Shown piece by piece: positions 21,764 through 32,938 of a DNA stretch of 64,000 nt. A program made the position numbers and the translations under genes. The stretch covers positions 124,001 to 188,000 of the forward strand of contig JAGTJL010000015.1 in the NCBI GenBank assembly GCA_020746875.1, in the 5' to 3' direction. This stretch comes from Rhexocercosporidium sp. MPI-PUGE-AT-0058 (taxonomy: Eukaryota; Ascomycota; Leotiomycetes; Helotiales). Positions within the stretch are counted from its first letter, which is position 1; each line of letters opens with the position of its first letter. The notes beneath the pieces were generated by a model. The model searched no databases and had not been told where the DNA came from. It saw only the letters and a list, made by a program, of their open reading frames with translations.

Positions 21764-22699
21764 ATGGCGCCCAAACAACTCAACTTCATCACAGGCAACA
21801 AGAACAAGCTCACAGAAGTAAAAGCCATCCTCGGCGACACCGTTGACTTACAGAGTCAGGCGTTGGATTTGGTTGAAATACAGGGTACCATCGAAGAGAT
21901 CTCAGCCGATAAATGTCGGAGAGCAGCCGCTGCTGTGAGTTGTCTACCAACCTGGAGATGTTCAATTTTTCTTATTACTTTTATAGATTACTGACGACTC
22001 TAATTCAGGTCAATGGTCCGGTTCTTGTTGAAGACACGTGCTTATGCTTCAATGCGCTGAAAGAATTGCCTGGACCTTACATGCAAGTCACATTTTCTGT
22101 CAGTCGCAAGATGTATCATCACTTCACAACACAAAACGGAGCCCATTCAGGTTCACATTAAGACGCACATTTAGGCTCTTCAGATTCAAAGTTGACTTTT
22201 TCTCTGTAGTAAATGGTTCCTAGAAGCACTCGGCCATCAAGGACTCAACGACATGCTCGCCGCCTTCCCGGACAAGTCTGCCCAGGCCGTCTGCACATTC
22301 GCCTATTGCGAAGGACCGGGGCACGAGCCGATTATCTTCCAAGGCAGGACGGATGTAGGTCTTCCTTTCATGTCCCACTCCACATGTCCTCTTTGACTGA
22401 CGTGTTCTAGGGTAAAATCGTGCCAGCGAGAGGACCGACGAATTTTGGTGAGTTGTTTTGGTTTGTCTTTTATTGTGTTGTACAATGCTGATGAGTTTCA
22501 GGCTGGGACCCAATATTCGAGTATGAAGGCAAGACGTAAGATCCTCCAACACCTAATGCTATCAAAACTTCCATGTCAGAGCCGGTGAGCTAACTTCCCC
22601 AGCTACGCCGAGATGGACAAAGTCGAGAAGAACAAGATCTCGCACCGCTTCCGCGCCTTAAAGAAACTCCAGAAGTGGTTGTCGGAGGAGACGTCCTGA
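21764..22699 (+). CDS. HAM1: Inosine triphosphate pyrophosphatase (HAM1/ITPA)
   Basis: Nucleotide-pool sanitiser hydrolysing ITP, dITP and XTP to monophosphates and PPi, keeping deaminated purines out of DNA and RNA. Six exons: 21764-21934, 22009-22082, 22210-22354, 22411-22447, 22502-22535, 22603-22699; 185 residues, the family length. Signatures: [16 protein letters not shown] at the start, [34 protein letters not shown], the [11 protein letters not shown] loop, and the C-terminal [14 protein letters not shown]. Intron 2 (22083-22209) has a GC donor, AT|GCAAGTCA, and restores GPYIKW exactly; a GT donor in this place does not keep frame. Its stop is 52 nt from the stop of FAP7 on the other strand. 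Confidence 0.96.
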
Positions 22700-22751
22700 A
22701 AACGAGCATGTCAATACCAAGCAAGCAATAGATCAACCCCATAGATGTCCT

Positions 22752-23416
22752 CTAAGCAGTATCCTCCACATGATCCTTCCTCCACTGCTTAACCCACGCC
22801 TCGAGCCTCTCAATATTACTCTCCATCTCATCCGAATTGTCACTCGTGAGCTCGACGACAATCTCCTCGTCATAGGAATCGCGCGCTTCTTGCAGGAGGA
22901 CCTGCATGATTTCCGAGTCGAGGTTCTCTTGCAGTTTGGCTTCGGGGTAATCTCTGCATTTCCTGTTAGCCAAAGAAAAAAAATAAAAGTAACCGACAGT
23001 GGCCTTGTGACATACCTAGCTTTCAACCGATCGTACAAAAGCGTCGAGTCCACCCGCAGCACAACGACGAGGTCGATCCAGCTCTTGGGGAATAAATCGC
23101 AAGCGTGCCAATCGATGATATACCCACCCTGCTTAACCTCATCTTCAATCGCATCTAGCAGCTACAATACTCAACAGTCAGCACTGTTTTCCTAAATATA
23201 CCCATTCATATCTCCTCTCCTCCTCCCACTTACCTTGTCCTCATCCACAATCCAGCTCTTGAACTCCTCATCATAGCCATCATGACAACCCCGCTCCTTG
23301 ACAATATCGTTGATCGAGAGGTGTTTGAGACCGGTACCTTGGGCAAGAGTTTCGCAGTGTGTGGTCTTGCCTACGCCGGGCGTACCGGTTATTATAATGT
23401 TTGGTTGGTTTCGCAT
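22752..23416 (-). CDS. FAP7: Adenylate kinase isoenzyme 6 homologue (Fap7)
   Basis: Nuclear adenylate kinase/ATPase needed for the last steps of 40S ribosomal subunit maturation (works with Rps14 in yeast). Exons 23234-23416, 23016-23161, 22752-22953; 176 residues. The P-loop is IIITGTPGVGKTTHCE; LSINDIVKERG, GGYIIDWHACDLFPKSWID and LVVVLRVDSTLLYDRLKAR are the conserved core; the C terminus is acidic with a KQWRKDH segment. The last intron has two in-frame acceptors nine bases apart (CTAACAG and ATGCAG); the second, used here, gives KARDYPEAK and fits the family better. It is tail-to-tail with HAM1. Confidence 0.96.
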
Positions 23417-24194
23417 GTTGCTTGTGTCTGTGGAGAGAGTACTACGTTGTTTGACTGAAATGGTTTCTCGAAATTCCTGTCAATAAATTCTTGGGAACCC
23501 CCCAATCGATAAGCTTTTCTAGAGTCTTATCTTCACGTGATTGATATTATCCCAGAGGAGAAGCCTTCGGCGAGATTCCTCCTCCTCTCGTCTGATATTG
23601 GTGCTTTCACTTGATACTCTTCATTTACCAAAGACTGACATCTATACAAAGGGCTAGAACGAGCTTATATAACACTTACGCTGGGTCAAACCCCCGTTTC
23701 AGGTAATATCAGACGATGGGCAGCAGTTTTTGTGATCAACGTAGAAGGATATATCAAAATCATGAAGTGCATGTAACATGGAATCAACATCATAATATGA
23801 GAGTGTGATCATGATGGCATTCGGAGTATTAATGTCTACCTGCCTCATGCATACATGCACCTGAACCTTGCGCCTGAGGGTGTGGTTTGGGAAAGATTCT
23901 CTTTCTTTGCACCACCAGTATCCATAAAAAAAAGAGGAAGGAAGAATTTCAACGCCAATTCGAAAGATCTCTTGTACAATGCACCTAGATATTCCCACGT
24001 GCAGTCATTCCAACAGGTAACAAATCTCACATAATACATGAGATATACGCTAACAGGTAAGGGCGCTTCCATATACAAGATGCCCCTTTTTGAAGCCAAC
24101 AGCAGCAGATGATCGTCCAAGAACGTGTGGGAGAAAATGGTACAAGAGAAGTGAAGATGTCGTAAGCACCCAGAGGCTGTTCAACGAGGGTTGA
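23417..24194. other. Intergenic region FAP7 / myosin V
   Basis: 778 nt between the FAP7 start and the myosin stop, both genes on the minus strand: it must contain the FAP7 promoter and myosin 3' UTR. No coding sequence supported. Confidence 0.6.
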
Positions 24195-27100
24195 TCAGGA
24201 TCCGTTCAGCTCGCTGTCGGTGAGATCGTTGCCATCATCGAGAGGGTAGTCGAGCTTTTCTTGTTGCGCGATGGCCTGCGCTGAGACAATCTCTGCGAGA
24301 CGCTTCAATCGAGGAGTTTGGAGCCCTGAGCGGGGGTTAGTCATGTTCATATGGGAAGAAAATGAAGAAGAATTACATGAAGGGGTGTATGTCTCCAGTG
24401 CAGTGATGACTCGGGGTTCAGCAATCTCGTAAGGTCCACTATCATCCATGTCTACAGCAGTGAGGAGAAGAACATCACTCTTCTCGGTGACACGAGAGGC
24501 AACCGCCTTCATAATTTCGCCGTTAATGGGCTGTTCGTAATCAGCCACAAGGTACTGGTTGAGAAGTTTCTGGATTTGGTTGGGCGAAAGCCTGGTATTG
24601 GTCAGCACAACGTTCAACTAGGATCGGGAATGCACTCACATCCAGCAAATATCCTGGATGATCTCGATATCGTTTAGTGTGGCCTTCTTGAGCTGCAAGA
24701 GCTTGGTAGCTTGCTATGGGTTCGTTAGTAGATGACATGCAAAATTGGTTGGGATACCACTTACCATAAGATGTTCGAGCTGGAGAGTTCCTTCGGGCAT
24801 ATCGTGACTCTTACACCATTCCTCAATTCGGGTGATGTTGTAGTTGATTTGGAGACCACGTTTCCAGGAGAGGAAATTCCTTCTCATCAAAAGATCATTG
24901 AAAGCGGTGACACCAACTAGTTTAAGCAACTCGGTGATCGTTTGAGTGATGATAGAATCTTCAAGATAATAAGCCTTCATCGCCTTGAAGACATTGTTGA
25001 GTAAGCTCAGAAGGTTGTCCATGCTGAACGCTGGAGCAGAGTTGCTTTGGAGGAGTTTGCCGAGGAATCTATTGCTCTCGTTGGTGACGAATCCAGGTAG
25101 AGATTGAGACTCAATAATGGCCGGAATGATCATCTTGTGAAGCTTCTTCTTGAGAACCTTCATCCACGTGTGGTAGATATTGAACTCTAAACTCTCAAGA
25201 TCATGCTTCACAATTTCCAGAAGACGATCATATTCGTAGTTGTCGGTCTTCTGTGCCTCGTACCAGTCTTCTGCGAGGAAGACGAAGGAGAGCATCTCGT
25301 GGACGTTGGAAAGCCAGAATGCACCTGGGTTGATGGCTTCTTCACCGTCATGTTGCATGACCTCCTGTTGGATTGACTGCATAACGTTGGCGAGGAATCT
25401 CTCTGACTCCTTGACGAAACCATTGTTCCACATCTCAGATGTAACCAAATTGATCAAATATGAGGGGAACAAGACTTCCTTGTCAGTTGGGGGAGGGGTC
25501 GTTCCTGGTGCTGGGATCTTGAGGTTGCGGATCAAACCCATTGTGACTTCATCATTGAGTCCATCTTCATCAGCCAGCAGGTTCTCAAGCTCTTGCTCAA
25601 CGTTATCAACAGCTGGATTGAAAGCAGTGCCGGGAAGACCAGCGCGGTGAAGATTGCTTCCGGTGACTGCCATTGACACAGGTCGGGGATTGTAAGCCGC
25701 GCTGAATCGGTCGATCTCTCGTGGCTCGGCACCTGCACTTCGCCTCTTTGGTTTCTTGGATGAAACAAGATTGATAAGGCCATTCGAGGGTAGTTGAGTA
25801 GCAGCGCCGTTTGTGAGGTCGCCGTTGGTTGGCATGATCGGTACAATGCGCTTCGCTAGTTCAAGTTGGTCTTGAAGATCCACCAACTGTTGCCTCAGAG
25901 TGTCCTTCTCAGCCTCGTGAACCTGGCTCTTTCTCTTTGTCTCCTCGAGCTCTTGGTTGGATATTCTGAGGGTTTCCCTAAGTTCCTTCTCCTCCTCTTG
26001 CAGTCGTTTGATGTTCGCAGCTGACTCGTCAAAGTTGGTCTGCAACTTCTTCATCTCATCTTCCATTGCCGCAAGACGGGCGGCAGTAATACCAGCCTGA
26101 TTTGCCTCGCTCTGCAACTCCTTTGAGCGAGCTTCCAAAGCATTGTGTCTTGTCTTCCAAGATTTGATCTGACTCTCGTAATTCTCCACTTGACTGATCA
26201 AAGTCTTATTTTCTCTCTTCATTGAACCAAGAGATTGTGTGAGCTCCACCACCTTGTTCTCCAGCTTGTAGGAGATCTGCTTGAGATCGCGTGCTTCTTC
26301 ACGGACCTTCTTGTAACCTCGGCGTGCTTGTTTACCACGCCATAAGCTCTGGATGATAACAACCTTGCGTCTGTATTGTCTCCAGCTCTTCATTTGCTGT
26401 CGCGAGCGCCAAGCTCTTTGAATCAGAACAGCGGCGTTTCCAACGCGAGTCTCCATAATCTCCCGTCTTCGCAAGAAACCTTTCGCCGCCGCTTGAGCGA
26501 GAATAAGGTTGTTGCGAATGGCAGTGAAGCTTTTCCTTTGCTTCTGCCCACGCCAAACTCTTTGAATGGTTGTAGCAGCTTTGACCTTGCGTGTCTCCTG
26601 GGCGTGCTTTCGAGCAAGATGAGCTCTGGTGACTGACTGGAAGAGCAGAATAGCATTGCGTGCTTCCACGTACTTGCGTCGATAGTATTTGGCTTTCAAA
26701 TTCTTCTGAATCATGATAGCACAGTCGTTCAGGCGGTTTGTTCGGAGATTCTCAAGGAACGCCAGCATACCGGCACGGAAGAAGATCTTGGTTAAACCAA
26801 GCTGATACTTGTCCATTCCCCCACCACTGCTTGCTCCAAGAGCCTTTGTAAGAATTTTGTTAGCCATGTCCCTGATTTCCGACGTCCAGGATACTGAGGG
26901 CACAAGCATGTAGTATCGAAGAGCGAATTCTTCGTAAGTCCATCTTGTCGGGTATCCAGCACAACTGATTCTGACAGTCTCAAGAACACCACAAGCTCGC
27001 AATTGGCTGAGGACCATCGGACCTTCAAAGACCCATGATTCCTTGCTCTCGTTGGGCTTTATGCAACGAATGTAATGAACATCCGTATTGTTGATCGTGT

Positions 27101-29259
27101 GCATGAGTTCAATCAGGGACGATTTGAAGATTCCACCCAGGGTTGGTTTTCTGTTTACAGCCACACCAATTCTACGACCAGCTGCAGGCTTCACAGCGGC
27201 GGAAGCAGCCGATGCACTATCCTTCTCTCGAACTGCGGAGGCAGCATCCAGTACCTGTCCCAGGAACTGGTTAGAGGAAGCCCTGAGCACAGCCATGTGC
27301 TCATCAGGAACGGTGTCCCTGTTCTTATCAATGAACCCATCGGATTCGTAGGTAACATCGATAGCATAATGGCAAACAGTGAAAGCGGACTTTCCAAAAC
27401 GGGGCTTCTTGTAGAATTTGTTCTTGTCGGCAGCATAGTTGTGGTGCAGTTTGTTGACGAATTGTTCGTCAGAACCCATAGGGAGTCTGGATTCTTCATC
27501 CAGGAGGGACAATATTCCTAGCTTGCCTTCAATGAGATCAATACAGGGCTGATTGTCGGAGAAATCAATGAATGTCCAATCGATTTCCTCTCTCAGGTAC
27601 TCCTCTTGTTCAAGCTTGAAGACGTGGGCGTTGAATTCTTGTTGCAATTTCTCATTTGCATAGTTGATGCAAAATTGCTCAAAGGAGTTCTTCGCAAAAT
27701 GCTCAAAGCCATAAATATCCAGGACACCAATGAATGACTTGACGCGGCTGATTACCTGTTCTGTAGCGAGTGCGTTGTTGATGTTCTCAACCAACCAGTC
27801 GAAGAGACTGGAATAGACGAACTTAGCAACCGAATCCCTCACAACGATAGCTTGTTGCTGGGTTAAATTCGACGTGATTTTCTCTCCTCTTGTGATCAGC
27901 TGCTTCTTGACAGTCCACTTTGCAAACTCAACAGGATCAACACCAAGTATCGACGCGGCCTTAACAAGGGATGGTTCTGTGGAGGCGAGAACGGAATCGG
28001 TTCTTGAAGCTGTGATGTTGACATTTCCAAGGTGGAGAAGAGCGGCCAACAATTTGAAAACCTCTGACTGCTGACTGCTGGTAACACCAATGGTGGAGAG
28101 GGATTTCTTCAACGCTTCGAATTCGGCCTTGTCATCAACCCCATCGATGGTAGGGGAGCTTCCTTGGTTGAGATAGTTGAAATTCTCAACCGGCTCTAGC
28201 TCGAGTTCCTGGCGCTCCTTTTCAGACGCCCCTGCCACCAGCTGGTAGAAGACGTGGTAATTCCTCTCCTTCAGTGGCTGGAAGACTAGTCTTGACCGTT
28301 CTAACAAGTATGTGCGAATTTTTGCCCCAATGATAGCTGTCTTGTCATCAAACATGATCTCAATGTACTTTCCGAAGCGGGAGGAGTTGTCGTTTCGAGT
28401 TGTCTTTGCATTTCCGAATGCCTCCATAATAGGATTGGTAGCGAGAATCTGTTCCTCTGTTTCGCTCATTGCCTCCACTCCTCGCTTCCTTGTCCCTGGC
28501 TGATCTGGCGATTCTCTCGTTGCAAAATATCGCATGATGTATTTGGCACTGACGGTCTTGCCAGCTCCGGATTCTCCTGACACGACAACCGTCTGGTTCT
28601 TCCCACTCCGCAGCATATCACTGTACTGGTCAGCTACAATACCCAAGAGACTTCGGGCACAGATGTACATACGCAAAAGCTTCCTCCGCAATGGCGAAGA
28701 GATGGGGTGCCTGTGTTGCTCTCTGCTTTCCTGCATAGACTTGTACCATACCAGGCACGTATAAAGAATCGACTCGAGCAAAGGGGTTTGTGGCTATTAG
28801 GACTATACCACTGTATGTGTAGATTTCTTTTTGGGAGTACCGTAACCGAATTGCCTGGAGAACTATCCTTCCATCAGTATCAACCAGCACAGGACTATTA
28901 TGCAGAACATACCGGCAGGTTCGTTTAGATGGGAGAGATTCGTGAGATCGTCGCTAGCTTCCAGCATCGTAGGGTTCATCAGTGGAGGCAATTTCGAGTT
29001 GTTGGCCTCCGCCAGTTCCTCCTCGGTGGTTTCAACCTTCTTCGTCTGCAGGGAGATAGGCAGTTAGCAGATGGTTGGGGTTTGTGGAAAGCAACATTGC
29101 TTGGATGGTGGGCAGAGAACCAACCTCGCCGTTTGCTAGGGTGAAGATGAGGATAATTTTGTCCCCTTCCGCAGATTTGGAGGTGACCTCGGAGGCCACC
29201 CAACCGTCGGTGGCATCTGGCTGCCATGCTTTCGTCCCGATATCATAGTTGTGCGCCAT
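24195..29259 (-). CDS. MYO2: Class V myosin heavy chain (Myo2-type)
   Basis: Actin-based motor that carries secretory vesicles and organelles to the hyphal tip. Seven exons: 29125-29259, 28913-29045, 28673-28862, 24765-28620, 24640-24713, 24377-24591, 24195-24325; 1577 residues. N-terminal SH3-like region (GTKAWQPDATDGWVASEV); motor domain with P-loop GESGAGKT (168-175), switch I NDNSSRFGKY, switch II DIYGFEHF and actin-binding HYIRCIKPNESKE; about six IQ motifs (for example AATTIQRVWRGQKQRKSF, VIIQSLWRGKQARRGY); a coiled coil of ~150 residues; the globular DIL cargo-binding tail from about LFPSYLINLVTSEMW to the end. Exon 4 alone is 3.86 kb; small introns (48-52 nt) cluster near both ends. 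The start is the first in-frame ATG before AHNYDIGTKAW. Confidence 0.97.
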
Positions 29260-29660
29260 CTGGGCGGCTTTGGTAGAAGGGTGATCCTCGAGCCCAAGGG
29301 CCTTTAACAATCAGAGCAATGAACGCGGCGGCAGAGAATAGTAGCTGCAACAGGGGCAGCATGCAACAACCAACAACAAAAAGCAGGCGCACGGAAAGTT
29401 GATGCGGAAGGAAGAAGCAATCGTGAGGGCGTTAAGATGTCGATGGGCCGCGGTAGAGGAAGGTGGAATAGTTCGGCGGACCTAGGAGCTACAAAAGTCA
29501 TGGAGCGTAGGTGGGTAGGTAGGTACTGTTCAGGAGTCGGTGTCTTGTCCCCGTCCAGTCCAGTTTCCTGTCTCGAGATATTTGGTGAGAAGAGCTGACC
29601 GGGTCGGAGAACAAAAGTCGCGTAGGAGCGCCTGCAGGGGTGACTTTCGGCTAGTTCGAG

Positions 29661-29760
29661 AGGAGCCAGGAGGGAGCCAAGAGCCAGTAGCCAGGAGCCA
29701 GGAGCCAGGAGCCAGCTGAGAGGAGAGGAGAGTGCAGTGCAATGCAGTGCAGTGCAGTGC
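29661..29760. repeat. AGGAGCC heptamer repeats followed by AGTGC pentamers
   Basis: Perfect tandem AGGAGCC copies, then after a GAGAGGA spacer a TGCAG/AGTGC tract. Located in the myosin V upstream region. Confidence 0.85.
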
Positions 29761-29870
29761 GTGGAGGTGCAGGCACGCCCTACCTACCTTGAAATAGCGT
29801 CTACCCCCTTTTTCTTTTTCTGCTACAGTCGCAGAGGACCAAAGCGCCGCGTGGGAAGAGGAGAAGGGAG

Positions 29871-29915
29871 AGTGGGAGTGAGTGAGTAAGTGAGCGAGTG
29901 AGTGAGTGAGAGAGA
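29871..29915. repeat. GAGT tetramer tract
   Basis: About ten tandem GAGT units with AAGT and GAGC variants, ending in a GA run. Confidence 0.85.
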
Positions 29916-30947
29916 GCGAAGCAGTGGGTGAAGTGCCTTGCGGTGTCTGAGGGTGCATCAGACCTGCAGATGTTAATTACCCATCAAGTCGAAATCGTTC
30001 ACTCTTTTTCCTTTTCCTTGCAATTGGTGTAGGATTATTTCTTCAGTTGAGGTGATGGCATTGTCACATGATTCTGTTCTTGCAAGCTCAATTGAGCGTG
30101 TTGATCTCCAAGCACATTGATGTCTTGACGAACATAGAGGAAAAGGCGGTCTAGTCTCACCCAAACCTTCTCTGCATATTCACCAGGGCAGTCCTTCTCA
30201 TACACCTGCACCTGTCTTGTCTCAATCCTTTCTTTATCCCTCCAAAGTCTTGGGGATATAAAAGTCAGTCTTGCTGCCGCTGTGCTTCTTACCCGCAAAC
30301 AGCAAGCAGGGATACGTGCAACTTTGGGGTGGGGTGGAAGGATGACCTGTCCCGGGATGCTCGTTCTGTCGCGTGAAGCCTAAATAAACCATTTAATTTC
30401 CTATTCTTGCCTTGTCATTTCCAGAGGGCTGGCCATCCCAAAGACCCATCACTGCCTACATCGAGATGTGAACATTTACATTTACAAAAATCGGGTCTCG
30501 GCTCAGTCACCGCCTCAGGGGGGACGTGACGCCCCAACATTTTAGATCGGCACTCATCAAAATAGCACCTCTTGGCCTAGAAGCAAGGGTTTGAACAGCA
30601 TCACGGAAACGCTTCAACGGATCGGAACTAAGTAAACTTTTCATTTGTCATCTACGAAGAACGCCCCCGGACATATTTGCATGAACCAAGTGATGCAGTG
30701 CAGCGCAAACAGATGTGAAGGAGGGAGGGCCTCGAGAGCTGATTAGGGTAGGTGGTAGGTTGGTTGTCTAGAAGAAACAGGAACGTTGTGTCGTCATGCA
30801 TGTGAGGACCATCGGTGTGTTGGACCCCCTGGTAAATCTACGCCAAAGCATAGGTCGTGGCCATGCATGCTGGTCGTATGTGTTGATGGGCGAAGAGAGT
30901 GACTGTTCGGAGGTTTGGATGTTGGGTATCGACGAGCGTTATAGCAT

Positions 30948-32409
30948 TTAACTTTGCTTGCACTCAGCGGCCTCCTGCTTTGGCTTCGCGGCATCATCCT
31001 GTGGCTTGGTTAGCATCTCCCATCTTCTGTAGAATTCAGAACAGCTCTTACATCATCTTCAGACTCCTCGTCATCATCGTGATCCTCACTAGCGTCATCC
31101 TCTTCATCATCCTCGTCCTCAAAGTCACCCTCCTCCATGTCATCATCCAACTCCTCAAACTGAAGAGCCTCTCCGGTGAACCAATCAATGGCGCGGGGAA
31201 TGAGCTTCTCCTTGATATCTTCACCAAGTTGATAATCAAGCTCCAGACGCTCCTCGATGTCGGAAGCCGCATCGTCATCGTCATCCTCGGTTGGGGCCAT
31301 TGGTGGGGAGAAGAAGTTGAAGAAGGATTCCGTTGGGACAGTCTTCTTGACAACTCGGGTTTGCTTGGTGTCTGAATATTGCTCTTAGTACGTAGCACAA
31401 TGAAGGGAATCAAAGATCTTACTCTTGTTGCGTTGCTTCTTGCTCTCAATTCTTACGGTCAAGTCCTTGCCAGCCTTCCAGTCGATCTTGTCACCCTCGG
31501 CATGATCATAAATGAAGTCCCCTCCATAGCCACTCTCAGTCTGATAGAAGTAAGTCTTTGTGATGGTCTTGTTGGTGAAGAACTCGTTCTCGCCGAACTC
31601 GAAGATCAAACGGAATCCGGGCTTGTCGAGGTACTCCATACGGACGTCGGTCAAATCCTTGAGGGCGGCCTCATCGCGGTCGGTGATCATCTCGGCAAGG
31701 GAGACTTGGTTCTTCATGGCGGAGAGCCAGAACTCGGGAATTCCCTTGACATCGGATGTCTCCTCTGACTTCTCAACGGGCTCCTCGTCTACCTCCTCAT
31801 CCTCCTCCTCACCAGCCTTGATCTCCGCCTCCGTTGGCTCAGCAGCACCGTTGATGATCGTAGCTCGCTTTTGGTAGAGCGGGGTAAATTTGGCAAAGTA
31901 TTTCTTCTCCAACTCCAAAACCTCCTCCTGGAATTCCGCCTCAAGCTTCGAGTGCTCCTTCTGAACGCCCTTGAGACCGGCAACGCGACGGCGCACCGGA
32001 GCGGGGAGAGACTCGACGTAGCCTGATGACCGACCAACGAGGGAGCCAAGTTTGCCTTGGATCATCTGAACGAGCTTGGGGTTTTGTGCAAAGATGGATG
32101 CTGCGGCAGCGCGGTCGAACTCCTCTATCAAAATATGTTAGTGATCCAAACATAAAAATTTCGGTGAGGGGCAAAAGTGATGCGCGTACCTTCTTTAATC
32201 GTGCCAACACCTGGCTGCTGGGCATGGGAAGAGATGGGGGCATTGTTGGCGGGTGTGTTCTGAGGGGTTCTATATGGAGATGTCAGCCTGATGGTTCTGC
32301 AGCTCTTGGTGGGAGTATAAGGCTCCCATATTTGGCGGCGGTGGGGGAAGTTGAGGTGAGGGAGGATTTACGGGGCAGTCTGCGTCTGTTTCTTGGGAAT
32401 TTCAGACAT
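30948..32409 (-). CDS. NAP1: Nucleosome assembly protein 1
   Basis: Histone H2A-H2B chaperone for chromatin assembly and nuclear import. Exons 32372-32409, 32190-32269, 31423-32124, 31052-31371, 30948-30998; 396 residues. After a disordered N terminus, the NAP domain reads [76 protein letters not shown] and SFFNFFSPP, all typical. The C terminus is a long acidic tract rich in E and D (histone mimic), then the last 17-codon exon [16 protein letters not shown]. The terminal CKQS fits a CaaX prenylation box, as known for animal NAP1L1 (CKQQ). It shares a 529-nt divergent promoter region with YPK9. Confidence 0.97.
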
Positions 32410-32938
32410 CTTGTAGGATACAAGGGAGTATTGTGAAGGTGCAGAAGATGGGAAGGCTCGAAATCGAGTAGACGCGTTTGTGTCGTAGAAGACGATGTTG
32501 GGTCGGGGTTGGGTCGAGTCAGGTCAAATTCAGGAAGGGTTTGTAAAAAGCAGAAGAGTGGTGAGGGCGCTCTTCCCAACCAGCCAGTGCGGAAGCGGCT
32601 TAGGCTGGCCTTAGCGGGGTTGTCGGCTGGAGGTGAAAATGAGAGGTCGGCTATGATAAGCCGTGCGATAAGGAGAGCGCACGGGACTGTACTGTACCGC
32701 AGACGCAGACCAGCCAGAGGCAGCCAAAACCCGCGCGCTAAATATATTAAACTTGGTAAATACTTCATTCCCTTCACCCACCTCACAGTTCCCCAATTCA
32801 CAACTCCGCCAGATACAATTGACAATATATTGAGCTCGACGAATCTCGCACACCCGCTCGCCATGCCATGACTGCCTCCTGCTAAGCAGTTCCTTTCATC
32901 TTGCGCCCACGCGAGTGGCCCCGACCAAGACCTACGCC
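32410..32938. promoter_or_regulatory. Head-to-head promoter region NAP1 / YPK9
   Basis: 529 nt between divergent starts, including an AT-rich stretch CTAAATATATTAAAC near 32739-32753. No other element is clear. Confidence 0.6.

Larger units (their letters stand above)
29260..30947. promoter_or_regulatory. Intergenic region upstream of myosin V (1.7 kb)
   Basis: Upstream of the myosin start and downstream of the NAP1 stop, both minus strand. Contains GGAGCCA repeats (29661-29715), AGTGC repeats (29731-29760) and a GAGT tetramer tract (29871-29915). A short minus frame at 30035-30298 has no family resemblance and was not called. Confidence 0.6.

Noticed and set aside
30035..30298. 87-codon minus frame upstream of myosin V
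   Set aside because: No domain, no supported splice partner, and it lies in the expected promoter region.
31379..31877. Plus-strand frames over NAP1
   Set aside because: Antisense to conserved NAP domain exons; L/V-rich composition is the complement of E/K-rich coding sequence.
32915..32938. Upstream in-frame start for YPK9
   Set aside because: It begins with GTG, not ATG; the ATG at 32939 has a good context.
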